Positions 8,976 through 17,321 of a DNA stretch of 54,284 nucleotides are shown here, piece after piece. The notes below the pieces were generated by a model. That model was given only the letters and a program-made list of their open reading frames with translations, was not told the origin of the DNA and did not search any database. Origin of the DNA: Ancylobacter novellus (GTDB lineage: Bacteria > Pseudomonadota > Alphaproteobacteria > Rhizobiales > Xanthobacteraceae); contig QFQD01000025.1 of NCBI GenBank assembly GCA_003241485.1, positions 1 through 54,284 on the forward strand, given 5' to 3'. The translations under genes were made by a program, and so were the position numbers. How positions within the stretch are numbered: position 1 is the stretch's first letter; every line of letters begins with the position of its first letter.

Positions 8976-10352
8976 CTAGGCTTTCCCGGGAGCCTGCCGA
9001 ATCAGCTCGGTCAGCGTCGCGACCCGCTGCTCGAGAGTGGGGGACAGATTGCCCCGCGATTCCACATTGAGGCGGAGCAGGGGCTCGGTGTTGGACTTGC
9101 GCAGATTGAGCCGCCAGTCGGCGAAAGCCAGCGACAGCCCGTCTGTCTCGTCGCGCGCCGGGCCCTGCGGGGCCAGTGCGGCCTCGACGCGGGCGATGGC
9201 GGCTTCCGGATCGGCGATGCGGAAATTGATCTCGCCGGAGGAGGGGAAGGCGGCCATACGGTCCGACACCAGTTCGGACAGGCTCTTTCCGGTCCGCCCC
9301 ATCAGTTCAGCGACCAGCAGCCAGGGGATCATGCCCGAATCACAGGCCATGAAGTCGCGGAAATAATGGTGCGCCGACATCTCCCCGCCATAGATGGCGC
9401 CGGTGTCGCGCAGGGCCTGCTTGAGGAAGGCGTGGCCGGTGCGGGCCTGGATGGCACGTCCATTCGCGTGCGCGACCACGTCCTGCGTGTTCCACACCAC
9501 CCGCGGATCATGCACGATGGCCGCGCCCGGCTCTTTCGCCAGGAAGACTTCGGCCAGCAGGCCAACGATATATTCGCCGGGGATGAACCGGCCCGTATGG
9601 TCAAACAGGAAGCAGCGGTCGAAATCGCCGTCCCAGGCCACGCCCATATCCGCGCCGGCAGCGACAACCGCCTCGCTGGTGACCGGCTGGTTTTCCGGCA
9701 GCAGCGGGTTGGGGATGCCGTTCGGAAAGCTGCCATCCGGCTCATGGTGCAGGCGCAGGAAGGTCAGCGGCGCCCCGCGCGCGGCAAGTCCTTCGGCGAT
9801 CGCGTCGAAGGTCGGGCCGGCTGTACCATTGCCGGCATTGACGAGAATGGTCAGCGGCCGCAGCGCCTTCATGTCGACGAAGGACAGGACCCGCTCGACA
9901 TAGGCGGCGCGCGCGCCGTCGGCCGGCACGAGGCGCCCGCCCGGCACTGTCGGCAGTTGGGGGCCTTCGGCGAGCTCACGGATCGCCGCGAGCCCGGTTG
10001 CGGTGTCGAGCGGCGCAGAGCCGGCGCGCACCAGCTTCATGCCGTTATAATCCATCGGATTGTGCGAGGCGGTCACCTCGATGCCGCCATCGGCCGCGAA
10101 ATGGGTGACGGCAAAGTACATTTCCTCGGTGCCGCACAGGCCAAGGTCGAGCACCTCGACGCCGCCCGCGATCAGCCCCTCGACGCAGGCGGCCATCAGC
10201 GATTCCGAGGAGGCCCGGCAGTCCCGTCCGATCACCACGCGCCGCGCCGCCAGCGCTTCCGTGAAGGCGCGGCCGATCCGGCGCGCAATATCCTCGTTCA
10301 GTTCTTCGCCAAGCCGGCCACGAATGTCATAAGCCTTGAAGCAGGTGAGCAC
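8976..10352 (-). CDS. manB: Phosphomannomutase / phosphoglucomutase
   Basis: This 458-aa alpha-D-phosphohexomutase interconverts mannose-6-phosphate and mannose-1-phosphate, and probably the glucose forms too. The N-terminus CFKAYDIRGRLGEELN fits the family. The phosphoserine loop is TASHNPMDYNG (about residue 95), the metal-binding loop is DGDFDR (about 240), the sugar-binding loop is GGEMSAHHYF (about 320), and the phosphate-binding end has RKSNTEPLLRLN (about 420). It is divergent from manC across 185 bp, and together they make GDP-mannose for gmd. The 261-bp stretch between its end and gmd (8715-8975) holds no gene I can support. The symbol could equally be algC or noeK. Confidence 0.92.
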   Translation of the reverse strand: MLTCFKAYDIRGRLGEELNEDIARRIGRAFTEALAARRVVIGRDCRASSESLMAACVEGLIAGGVEVLDLGLCGTEEMYFAVTHFAADGGIEVTASHNPMDYNGMKLVRAGSAPLDTATGLAAIRELAEGPQLPTVPGGRLVPADGARAAYVERVLSFVDMKALRPLTILVNAGNGTAGPTFDAIAEGLAARGAPLTFLRLHHEPDGSFPNGIPNPLLPENQPVTSEAVVAAGADMGVAWDGDFDRCFLFDHTGRFIPGEYIVGLLAEVFLAKEPGAAIVHDPRVVWNTQDVVAHANGRAIQARTGHAFLKQALRDTGAIYGGEMSAHHYFRDFMACDSGMIPWLLVAELMGRTGKSLSELVSDRMAAFPSSGEINFRIADPEAAIARVEAALAPQGPARDETDGLSLAFADWRLNLRKSNTEPLLRLNVESRGNLSPTLEQRVATLTELIRQAPGKA

Positions 10353-10537
10353 GGACAGGGCACTCCATCACTTGGTGGGGTCCACTTGGTGGCATCGCAT
10401 CGCAGCGAACGGTTTGGCCAAGGGCCGTATCCCCAAGCGCGGTTCGCGGTCAAGCCATGGTTGGCTTGCCTTTCTCAGGCCGGCCAGTCAAAATGATTCG
10501 TCGATTGTGAACCGCTCACGAATTATCAAGTAACATC

Positions 10538-11980
10538 ATGCCCCATCTTTATCCCGTGCTGCTTTGCGGCGGCTCCGGGACTCGGTTATGGCCGCTGTCT
10601 CGCAAGAGCTTTCCGAAACAATTCGTGAAACTTGGCGACGGTGAGACCCTGTTCCAGGCGGCGGCGCGGCGCATGGTCGGCGCGAACGTCAAGCCACCGA
10701 TCATCGTGACCAACGCGGATTTTCGCTTCGTCGTCACCGAGCAGCTCGCCGAGGCCGGCATTTCTGCCGGCGATATCCTTATCGAGCCCAGCCCGCGCAA
10801 CACTGCGCCGGCTATTCTCGCGGCGGTGCAGTATCTCGCTGCGCGCGACCCGGACGCGCTGCTCATCGTCATGCCGTCCGACCAGGTCGTGCCGGACCGC
10901 GAGGCGTTCTCCGCAGCCGTGCGCGCGGGAATGGACGCCGCCGCGGCGGGCCAGATCGTCACCTTCGGCATCAAGCCGACCCGCGCGGAGACCGGCTTTG
11001 GCTGGCTGGAGCTGGCCCATCAGCCCACCGGCGCAGAGCCTTCGGCGATCCCGCTCAAGCGCTTCGTCGAAAAGCCGGATGCCGGCCGGGCCGCGGCCAT
11101 GCTGGCCGAAGGCCACTACCTCTGGAACGCCGGCATTTTCCTGATGTCGGTCAAGGCGGCGCTCAAGGCGTTTGAAGCCCTTGTGCCGGAGATGATGGCT
11201 CCCGTCCGGCAGGCGCTTGACGAGGCGACGACCGACCTCAACTTCCTGCGTCTCGCGCCCGCGCCCTGGGAACGTGCCGAAGCGATTTCGGTCGATTACG
11301 CGGTGATGGAGCGCTCCTCCAATCTGATGGCCGTGTCGTTTGACGGGGAATGGTCGGATCTGGGCGACTGGGCGTCGGTGCTGCGGGCGGGCCCGCTCGA
11401 CGATACGGGCGTGACGGCACACGGCTCGGTGACGGAGATCGACTGCGAGGACACCTTGCTGCGCTCGGAATCCGAGGGGCTGGAGCTCGTCGGCATCGGG
11501 CTGAAGAACATGCTGGTCGTGGCCATGCCCGACGCGGTGCTGGTGGCCGACCGGTCGCGCGCGCAGGACGTGAAGCAGGCAGTCACCGCGCTGAAGGCGA
11601 AGGGCTCCTTCCAGGCCGAGCATTTCTCGCGCGACCATCGCCCGTGGGGATGGTTCGAGACGCTGGCCCTGGGCGACCGCTTCCAGGTCAAGCGCATCGT
11701 CGTGCATCCCGGCGCGTCGCTGTCGCTGCAGAGCCATTTCCATCGTTCCGAGCACTGGATCGTGGTTTCCGGAACGGCGCGAATCACCGTCGACAAGGCG
11801 GTGAGCCTGCTGACGGAAAACCAGTCGATCTACATTCCGCTCGGCTCGGTCCACCGTATGGAGAATCCGGGGAAGGTTCCCATGGTTCTCATCGAGGTCC
11901 AGACCGGCACTTATCTTGGCGAGGATGACATCATCCGTTATGAGGATGTCTATTCGCGCGGCCAGGGCGCCAAAGGCTGA
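10538..11980 (+). CDS. manC: Bifunctional mannose-1-phosphate guanylyltransferase / mannose-6-phosphate isomerase
   Basis: This 480-aa type II enzyme makes GDP-mannose from mannose-1-phosphate and GTP, and its C-terminal domain isomerises fructose-6-phosphate to mannose-6-phosphate. The pyrophosphorylase signature LLCGGSGTRLWPLSRKSFPK is at residues about 8-27, FVEKPD is at about 180, and the cupin domain (RPWGWFETL; HPGASLSLQSHFHRSEHW) occupies the last 115 residues. The length matches AlgA/XanB-type proteins. Nothing resembling a strong ribosome site precedes the ATG, and the 60 bp upstream are AT-rich compared with the rest. It stands divergent from the mutase gene. Confidence 0.93.
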   Translation: MPHLYPVLLCGGSGTRLWPLSRKSFPKQFVKLGDGETLFQAAARRMVGANVKPPIIVTNADFRFVVTEQLAEAGISAGDILIEPSPRNTAPAILAAVQYLAARDPDALLIVMPSDQVVPDREAFSAAVRAGMDAAAAGQIVTFGIKPTRAETGFGWLELAHQPTGAEPSAIPLKRFVEKPDAGRAAAMLAEGHYLWNAGIFLMSVKAALKAFEALVPEMMAPVRQALDEATTDLNFLRLAPAPWERAEAISVDYAVMERSSNLMAVSFDGEWSDLGDWASVLRAGPLDDTGVTAHGSVTEIDCEDTLLRSESEGLELVGIGLKNMLVVAMPDAVLVADRSRAQDVKQAVTALKAKGSFQAEHFSRDHRPWGWFETLALGDRFQVKRIVVHPGASLSLQSHFHRSEHWIVVSGTARITVDKAVSLLTENQSIYIPLGSVHRMENPGKVPMVLIEVQTGTYLGEDDIIRYEDVYSRGQGAKG

Positions 11981-12116
11981 CGTTACGAGATCCGGACATT
12001 TCTAGACTCCCAGCGCGGAGGACCTTCTGATCTCAAACCGGAGTCTGAATCGCGGCGTCTGGTCGTTACGTTGCAACCGGGCCAACTGCCCGCCCGCAGC
12101 TCCCAAACCCTGCTGG

Positions 12117-13202
12117 ATGTGGCCACGCGCGCGAAGTGGGCGTGCGTTCGGCCTCGATGTCTTCGGCTATTTCCTGTCCGAGATCGGACTTGGCGAAGCC
12201 GCCCGCCTGATCGCTGGCGCCCTCGACGCCGCCGCTATCTCCGCCAGCCTCGTCAACATACCGCTGCCGGGCCGGCAGGCCGAAGCGGCGATGGCCGGGC
12301 GCATCGCGCAGGCCGGCGACCATCGGGCAGCGCTTTCGGTCTCCAGCGTGACGGAGCTCGCCTCCTTTGCCCGTCGCGCCTGCCGCGGCCAGCAGAATAT
12401 CCATTACAGCTATTGGGAGCTGCCGAGCGTCCCGCCATCCTGGCGCTGGACCTTTGATGGCTTCGACAGTTTCTGGGCGCCGACGACCTTCGTGCGCGAC
12501 ATGCTGGTGTCGGTGCAGCAGCACCCGGTCCATCTGGTGCCACAGCCCATCGCGCTTCCAGCAGGCGCGCCCATCGCCTCGGCGTTTCGCGCGCCGCTGC
12601 GCATCCTCACCTTCGTCGATTACGATTCCTTCGTCGCGCGCAAGAACCCGCAAGGGGCCATCGAGGCTTTCCTGCAGGCCTTTCCGACCGGGCGCGAGGA
12701 TGTGGAGCTGATCGTGAAGGCCCGCGGCGCCGCCATGAGCAGTGCCCGTGGCGAGCTTCACGCCCTGATGGCCCGCGATCGCCGGATCAGGGTGATCGAT
12801 TGCACGATTACGCGCGAGGATGTGGCCACGCTGATGGCGAGCAGCGATGTTTTCCTCTCGCTGCACCGCTCGGAAGGCTTCAGCCTCGGCTGCGCGGAGG
12901 CCATGGCCAATGGCAAGGCGGTGGTGGCGACGAATTTCGGTGGCAACTGCGATTTCGTCACTGATGCCACAGGCTATCCCGTGGATTTCAGGCGTGTGCC
13001 GGTCTCGGCGCAGGATTACCCCGGCGCCGAGGGCAGCTACTGGGCGGAGCCGAGCGTCGCGCACGCGGCCGAGCTGCTGCGCTCCATTTATGATGTGCCC
13101 GGTCAGGCGAGCGCGAAGGCGCAGGCGGGCTACTCTCACCTGAAGGCACATAACTCCTTCGAGGCCGTGGGCCAGCGTATGCGGGCGCTCCTGGCTGGCT
13201 GA
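12117..13202 (+). CDS. GT4-family glycosyltransferase
   Basis: This 361-aa GT-B fold glycosyltransferase is probably involved in the same polysaccharide as the neighbouring nucleotide-sugar genes. The N-terminal acceptor-side motif is VFGYFLSEIGLGEAARLIAGAL. The C-terminal donor domain has FVDYDSFVARKNPQGAIEAF (donor phosphate region) and SLHRSEGFSLGCAEAMANGK, which carries an E-x7-E-like pair. Family members with the GLGEAAR opening are often rhamnan or mannan polymer enzymes, but the sugar cannot be read from sequence. No ribosome site precedes the ATG at 12117, so the true start may differ. A clear terminator follows the stop. Confidence 0.78.
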   Translation: MWPRARSGRAFGLDVFGYFLSEIGLGEAARLIAGALDAAAISASLVNIPLPGRQAEAAMAGRIAQAGDHRAALSVSSVTELASFARRACRGQQNIHYSYWELPSVPPSWRWTFDGFDSFWAPTTFVRDMLVSVQQHPVHLVPQPIALPAGAPIASAFRAPLRILTFVDYDSFVARKNPQGAIEAFLQAFPTGREDVELIVKARGAAMSSARGELHALMARDRRIRVIDCTITREDVATLMASSDVFLSLHRSEGFSLGCAEAMANGKAVVATNFGGNCDFVTDATGYPVDFRRVPVSAQDYPGAEGSYWAEPSVAHAAELLRSIYDVPGQASAKAQAGYSHLKAHNSFEAVGQRMRALLAG

Positions 13203-13212
13203 ACGCGCAGCA

Positions 13213-13242
13213 GGGAAGCCGGACCTGCCGGCTTCCCCTTTT
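13213..13242 (+). terminator. Intrinsic terminator after the glycosyltransferase gene
   Basis: A perfect 10-bp stem (GGGAAGCCGG / CCGGCTTCCC) with a 5-nt loop is followed by CTTTTC. It begins 11 bp after the glycosyltransferase stop and ends the polysaccharide island on this strand. Confidence 0.85.
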
Positions 13243-13282
13243 CACTCATGTCAGACGGATCCGGCAAGCGCCGGATTGAGCC

Positions 13283-13648
13283 TTAGCGCCAGGTGTACCA
13301 GCAGCTGCGGAACGGGCGGCCCCAGCGGTCACGGCGCCAGCCGCAGACGCGCCGGCGGCGACGGCGGTAACGTCCACGCGGCGGGCCAGGCGGGCCCCAG
13401 CCGGGGCCGCGCGGCGGCGGGCCGGGCGGGCCCCACTGCGCCTGTTCCAGCGGCGTGCCGTCCGGCGTCATGCCGGCGCTGCCCTCGGTGACGGCTTCCG
13501 CGGCGAGATCGATCGCCTCGCCTTCGGGGGGAGCCATGTTCTTGAGCTGGCTCAGCGGTGTGGCCTGCGCCGGAGACAGGGCGAAGCCGGTGACGGCGCC
13601 CGCGCCAGCAATGCCGGCCAGGGCCATGAGAAAACCACGTCTATCCAC
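13283..13648 (-). CDS. Small Tat-signal protein with a basic, Gly/Pro-rich tail
   Basis: This 121-aa protein begins with a twin-arginine signal (DRRGFLMALAGIAGAGAV) ending near an ALSPAQA cleavage site, so export through Tat is likely. The mature part has an Ala/Glu-rich stretch, then GPPGPPPRGPGWGPPGPP, then a run of arginines and aromatic residues with two cysteines near the end. I chose the GTG at 13648 because GGAGGT stands 6 nt upstream; the in-frame ATG at 13663 would put that ribosome site inside the gene. Such small Tat proteins are common in Hyphomicrobiales and have no known function. Confidence 0.7.
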   Translation of the reverse strand: MDRRGFLMALAGIAGAGAVTGFALSPAQATPLSQLKNMAPPEGEAIDLAAEAVTEGSAGMTPDGTPLEQAQWGPPGPPPRGPGWGPPGPPRGRYRRRRRRVCGWRRDRWGRPFRSCWYTWR

Positions 13649-13972
13649 TTTCAGACCTCCCATGCGCACCCGTTCGGCAACGTGGTGGCGCAGTGTGTTC
13701 GCCGCCTTAACGCGCCGGGACGGGATAAGGTTCGCCGACCCCGTGACTTTGCCCGCCGGCGATGCATCCCGGCGGATCGCGGTGCCCGGGGCTCGTCCCG
13801 AAGTGACGGCCGCGAGGCGCAGGCATCCTCGGACCGGGTGGTTGAACGAGAACTGAGCCGGCCGTTTAGCCGGCATTCATCGGGGCGGCGGAATTGTGCC
13901 GATGTGCCGGCGCCTTGTGCCCATCGCCGAGTGGGAAGATACTTTTACCGTCGCGAATCCAGAGAGGTCGAC
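13649..13972. other. 324-bp divergent intergenic region
   Basis: This lies between the Tat-signal gene and the glycine/proline-rich gene and must hold both promoters. The only structure I see is a short hairpin with palindromic GCCGGC arms around 13857-13875. No convincing -35/-10 pair or small gene was found. Confidence 0.4.
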
Positions 13973-14275
13973 ATGTTCCGATTCGGTTCCCTGCTGCGGC
14001 TCGGCTTGGTCCTGGCGGCGCTGGTGCCCAGCCTCATCGTCTCGGCGCCACCCGCGCGGGCCAATGATACCGGAGCGCTGATCGGCGGGCTGGTGGCTGG
14101 CGCGCTGGTTGGTTCTGCGTTGACGGCGGCAACCCGGCCAAAGCCCTATTACTATTACGGTCCCCCGCCTCCGCCGCCCCCGCCCGCCTATTACCCGCCG
14201 CCGCCGCGCCCGGTCTACGGCCCCGGCTATTGTGGCGCGCCGCCCTATCCGCCGTGCCGCACGCCGGTGTACTGA
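13973..14275 (+). CDS. Exported glycine-zipper / proline-rich small protein
   Basis: This 100-aa protein has a cleavable signal peptide (LLRLGLVLAALVPSLIVSA with a cut near APPARA). It is followed by a glycine-zipper-like segment ALIGGLVAGALVGSALTAA and a Pro/Tyr-rich tail with a run of prolines and two cysteines. A location in the periplasm or outer envelope is likely. GAGAGGT lies 5-8 nt before the ATG. Proteins with this layout are frequent in Hyphomicrobiales, and no reaction can be assigned. Confidence 0.72.
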   Translation: MFRFGSLLRLGLVLAALVPSLIVSAPPARANDTGALIGGLVAGALVGSALTAATRPKPYYYYGPPPPPPPPAYYPPPPRPVYGPGYCGAPPYPPCRTPVY

Positions 14276-14322
14276 GCATGACGGCGTCCCTCCTCCCCTC
14301 CCGGAAGCGACAAGGTCGTTCG

Positions 14323-14784
14323 ATGATCAAGACAGCCGCCGCCGCCGCTCTCTGCCTGTGGTCGGGCGCCGCGTTCGCGCAGGCGCAGACAGCGCAGGCG
14401 CCCGCCGAGGCCGCGCCTGCCCTGGTGGAAGCCGCGATCCCCGATCTTCCGCCGCCGGCCGACTGCACCTTCACCAAGGTGTTCACCTGCGAGGCCGAGA
14501 AGGGCTGCGCGCCCGCGGCGGAGCTTGGCACCATCGACCTGCCGGCGCGCTTTCTCGTGCATTACGGCCGGAAGATCATCGCCAGCGTTTCCGATAGTGG
14601 GCTGCCGCATGTCACGGAGATCGTCTCCGCCGCCAGCGCCGGCGACAACGTCACGCTGCAGGGCACGGACGATCAGGTGGGCTGGGTGATGCAGCTCTCG
14701 CGCAGCAAGCCGCAGGTGACGCTGACCACGGTGACCAACGACAAGGTGCTCACCGCTTTCGGCACCTGCAAGCCGGCGCCCTGA
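14323..14784 (+). CDS. Hypothetical secreted protein
   Basis: This 153-aa protein begins with a classical signal peptide (MIKTAAAAALCLWSGAAFA). A short Ala/Pro linker and a roughly 110-residue domain follow, with four cysteines (CTFTKVFTCEAEKGC and one near the end) that could form two disulfides in the periplasm. I do not recognise the domain. The start at 14323, with AAGG 7 nt upstream, places the signal peptide at the N-terminus; an ATG at 14278 would add a charged extension. It follows the proline-rich gene by 47 bp and may share its transcript. Confidence 0.65.
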   Translation: MIKTAAAAALCLWSGAAFAQAQTAQAPAEAAPALVEAAIPDLPPPADCTFTKVFTCEAEKGCAPAAELGTIDLPARFLVHYGRKIIASVSDSGLPHVTEIVSAASAGDNVTLQGTDDQVGWVMQLSRSKPQVTLTTVTNDKVLTAFGTCKPAP

Positions 14785-14895
14785 GCGCGGCGGAAAGAGA
14801 GTGAAGGGCGGGCTGGAAGAGCTTGCCCTTGGCGCGCGGGCCACTATAGTCCGCGCCGCCTTCCGCCGGCCACGCGCCGGCGGTGCGCCAGCCGT

Positions 14896-14982
14896 GCGGG
14901 TGTGGCGGAACCGGTAGACGCGACGGACTCAAAATCCGTTTCTGGTGACAGAGTGTCGGTTCGAGTCCGACCACCCGCACCA
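14896..14982 (+). tRNA. tRNA-Leu (anticodon CAA)
   Basis: This is a class II tRNA. Its acceptor stem is GCGGGTG/CACCCGC, the anticodon stem ACGGA/TCCGT carries loop CTCAAAA (anticodon CAA, reading UUG), and there is a long variable arm TTCTGGTGACAGAGT. The T arm is GTCGG/CCGAC with loop TTCGAGT, and discriminator A and an encoded CCA follow. No mobile element adjoins it. Confidence 0.96.
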
Positions 14983-15094
14983 TTCCCGACTGATGCTGAA
15001 GGCGTGCGGTAACCTCGCCAATTCGCGAGCGGCGATCGGTTCATAGCGCTTCGCGATGCCATTACGGCTACACGCCCCTGTTCCCGGGCCGCTT

Positions 15095-16069
15095 CTAACC
15101 AAACCGGTTCTGCTTGCGATGCCAGCGCCAGGCGTCTTCGATCATGGTGGGCAGGGTCGAGCGCGAGGGTTGCCAGCCGAGCACGCGGCCGCTGCCGCTG
15201 ACGAGGCGCGTCGCATCGCCCGCGCGGCGGGGGGCTTCGGTCACCGGTATGTCCCGGCCGGTCACCGCGCGCGCCGCCTCGATCACCTCGCGCACGGAGT
15301 AGCCGTGGCCGGTACCGAGATTGAACACCTCGCTCGCGCCGCCTTCCAGCAGGCGCCGGAGGCCGAGCAGATGCGCGTCGACGAGGTCGCAGACATGCAC
15401 ATAGTCGCGAATGCAGGTGCCGTCGGGCGTGGGGTAGTCGGTGCCGAACATGGTGAGCGCCGGCCGGTGGCCGGCGGCGGCTTCCAGCACCAGCGGGATG
15501 AGATGCGTCTCCGGTTCGTGCCGCTCGCCGATCTCGCCCTCGGGGTCCGCGCCGGCGACGTTGAAGTAGCGAAAGATTACATGGCGCAGCCCATATGCCG
15601 CCTCGAAATCGCGCAGCACGCCCTCGATGGCGCGCTTTGAGGCGCCATAGGCGTTGATCGGCTTCTGCTCGGTCGCTTCGTCCAGCGTGGCGCCGTCATG
15701 TTCGCCATAGACGGCGCAGGTGGAGGAGAACACGATGTTCGTGCAGCCGGCGGCGAGCGCGGCTTCGAGCAGGTTGAGTGCGCCATTCACGTTCGCGCGC
15801 CAGTAGCGGCCGGGATCGCGCATCGATTCGCCGACCAGCGAGAGGGCTGCGAAGTGCATCACCGCCGCCGGCCGGTAGTGCGCGAAGGCGGCGGCGATGT
15901 CGGCGGGGTTCAGGAGGTCGCCCTCCACGAAAGGCCCGAAGCGAACGGATTCCGCCCAGCCGGTGTGGAGATTGTCGAACGCTACCGGGGTAAAACCGGC
16001 CGCCTTCAGCGCCTTGCACGCATGGGAGCCGATATAGCCGGCGCCACCGGTCACCAGAATATGGGTCAT
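15095..16069 (-). CDS. galE: UDP-glucose 4-epimerase
   Basis: This 324-aa NAD-dependent epimerase interconverts UDP-glucose and UDP-galactose for polysaccharide precursors. It has TGGAGYIGSHACKAL at the N-terminus, VFSSTCAVYGEHDGA with the catalytic Ser/Thr, YGASK (Tyr-x3-Lys), IFRYFNVAGADPEGE and DYVHVCDLVDAHLLGL, all diagnostic for GalE. The ATG at 16069 follows GGGGGA by 5 nt. A longer reading to 16216 would add a spurious 49-residue lead. It is divergent from the SDR gene across 219 bp. The separation from the GDP-rhamnose genes suggests a general UDP-galactose supply. Confidence 0.94.
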   Translation of the reverse strand: MTHILVTGGAGYIGSHACKALKAAGFTPVAFDNLHTGWAESVRFGPFVEGDLLNPADIAAAFAHYRPAAVMHFAALSLVGESMRDPGRYWRANVNGALNLLEAALAAGCTNIVFSSTCAVYGEHDGATLDEATEQKPINAYGASKRAIEGVLRDFEAAYGLRHVIFRYFNVAGADPEGEIGERHEPETHLIPLVLEAAAGHRPALTMFGTDYPTPDGTCIRDYVHVCDLVDAHLLGLRRLLEGGASEVFNLGTGHGYSVREVIEAARAVTGRDIPVTEAPRRAGDATRLVSGSGRVLGWQPSRSTLPTMIEDAWRWHRKQNRFG

Positions 16070-16288
16070 GCACGTCCCCCGACCGCTTTGAGCAACAGGC
16101 CGACCCGGCGTCGCATCGCGATCGGGTCCGGCAAGCTTCCCACGTCCCCACTCGGCGCGAGCCGTTCGCAAACCGCGATAGAGTATAGCTTCCCTGCGGG
16201 CAAGCGCCGCGCGCATCCCGCGCCTTGTTAGTTGCGCGGCGCATGCCCACCTGCATCAGTGTGGCAGGTCGGCGTGCAAGGAGAACGG

Positions 16289-17317
16289 ATGAGGCGGGTT
16301 CTGGTCACCGGCGGGTCGGGCTTCATCGCGGCTCATGTCATTCTGAAGCTGCTCGGCGAGGGCCATCAGGTGCGCGCCAGCGTGCGCCATTCCGGCCGCG
16401 CCGCGGATGTGCGGGCGATGCTGGCCGGCGCCGGCATGGAGCCGGGCGACCGGCTCAGCTTCGCCACCACCGATCTCGAACGCGACAATGGCTGGGCGGA
16501 TGCGGTGGATGGCGTCGACTACGTCATGCATGTCGCCTCGCCCTTTCCCGCCGGCGTTCCCGCGGATGAGGGCGAACTGATCCGCCCGGCGCGGGAGGGC
16601 ACGCTGCGGGTGCTGCGCGCCGCTCGTGATGCGGGGGTGAAGCGCGTCGTCGTCACCTCATCCTTCGCCGCGATCGGTTACGGCCATCCCCCGCAGCGTG
16701 ACACGTTCGACGAACGCGACTGGACCAACCCGGACGCGCCCGGCGTCCAGCCCTACATGAAATCGAAGGCGCTGGCCGAGCGCGCGGCGTGGGATTTCAT
16801 GGCCCGCGAGGGCGGCGACATGGAGCTGTCGGTGGTCAATCCGGTCGGTGTGTTCGGACCGGCGCTGGGGGCGAACCTGTCGACCTCGGTCAGCCTGGTC
16901 AAGGCGCTGCTGGACGGGAGCATTCCCGCCGCGCCGCGCATCTGGTTCGGCGTCGTCGATGTGCGCGACGTGGCCGAGCTGCATGTGAAGGCGATGACCG
17001 ACCCGAAGGCGGTGGGCGAGCGTTTTCTCGCGACGGCGGGGAACTGCGTCTCGCTGCACCAGCTCGCGCTGACGCTTCGGAGCAATCTCGGCAGCGCCGC
17101 GCGGCGCGTGCCGCGCTTTGAGCTGCCGGATTTTCTCGTGCGGCTGGCGGCGCTGCGCCTGCCGATGGCGCGGGCGGCGGTGCCTCAGCTCGGCATCGTG
17201 CGCAACGGCTCGTCCGAGAAAGCGCGGCGCCTGTTGGGCTGGACGCCGCGCCCGGCGGAAGAGGCGATCCTCGCCAGTGCCGAGAGCCTCATTCGCCTCG
17301 GTCTGGTGAAGGGCTGA
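16289..17317 (+). CDS. NAD(P)-dependent extended SDR, dihydroflavonol-4-reductase-like
   Basis: This 342-aa extended short-chain dehydrogenase has VLVTGGSGFIAAHVILKLL at the N-terminus, VRHSGRAADV (a pattern suggesting NADPH preference), VTSSFAAIGYG and YMKSK (Tyr-x3-Lys). PVGVFGPALGANLSTS follows. This is the pattern of dihydroflavonol reductase/aldehyde reductase-like SDRs, which reduce carbonyls in varied metabolites. AAGGAG lies 7 nt before the ATG. It ends 4 bp from the convergent aguA gene. The substrate is unknown; an epimerase role is less likely given the reductase-like motifs. Confidence 0.8.
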   Translation: MRRVLVTGGSGFIAAHVILKLLGEGHQVRASVRHSGRAADVRAMLAGAGMEPGDRLSFATTDLERDNGWADAVDGVDYVMHVASPFPAGVPADEGELIRPAREGTLRVLRAARDAGVKRVVVTSSFAAIGYGHPPQRDTFDERDWTNPDAPGVQPYMKSKALAERAAWDFMAREGGDMELSVVNPVGVFGPALGANLSTSVSLVKALLDGSIPAAPRIWFGVVDVRDVAELHVKAMTDPKAVGERFLATAGNCVSLHQLALTLRSNLGSAARRVPRFELPDFLVRLAALRLPMARAAVPQLGIVRNGSSEKARRLLGWTPRPAEEAILASAESLIRLGLVKG

Positions 17318-17321
17318 ACGC

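Noticed and set aside
1418..14982. Integrated element between or next to the two tRNA genes
   Set aside because: There is no integrase, no repeated tRNA 3' end and no compositional break. The tRNAs appear to be ordinary chromosomal copies.
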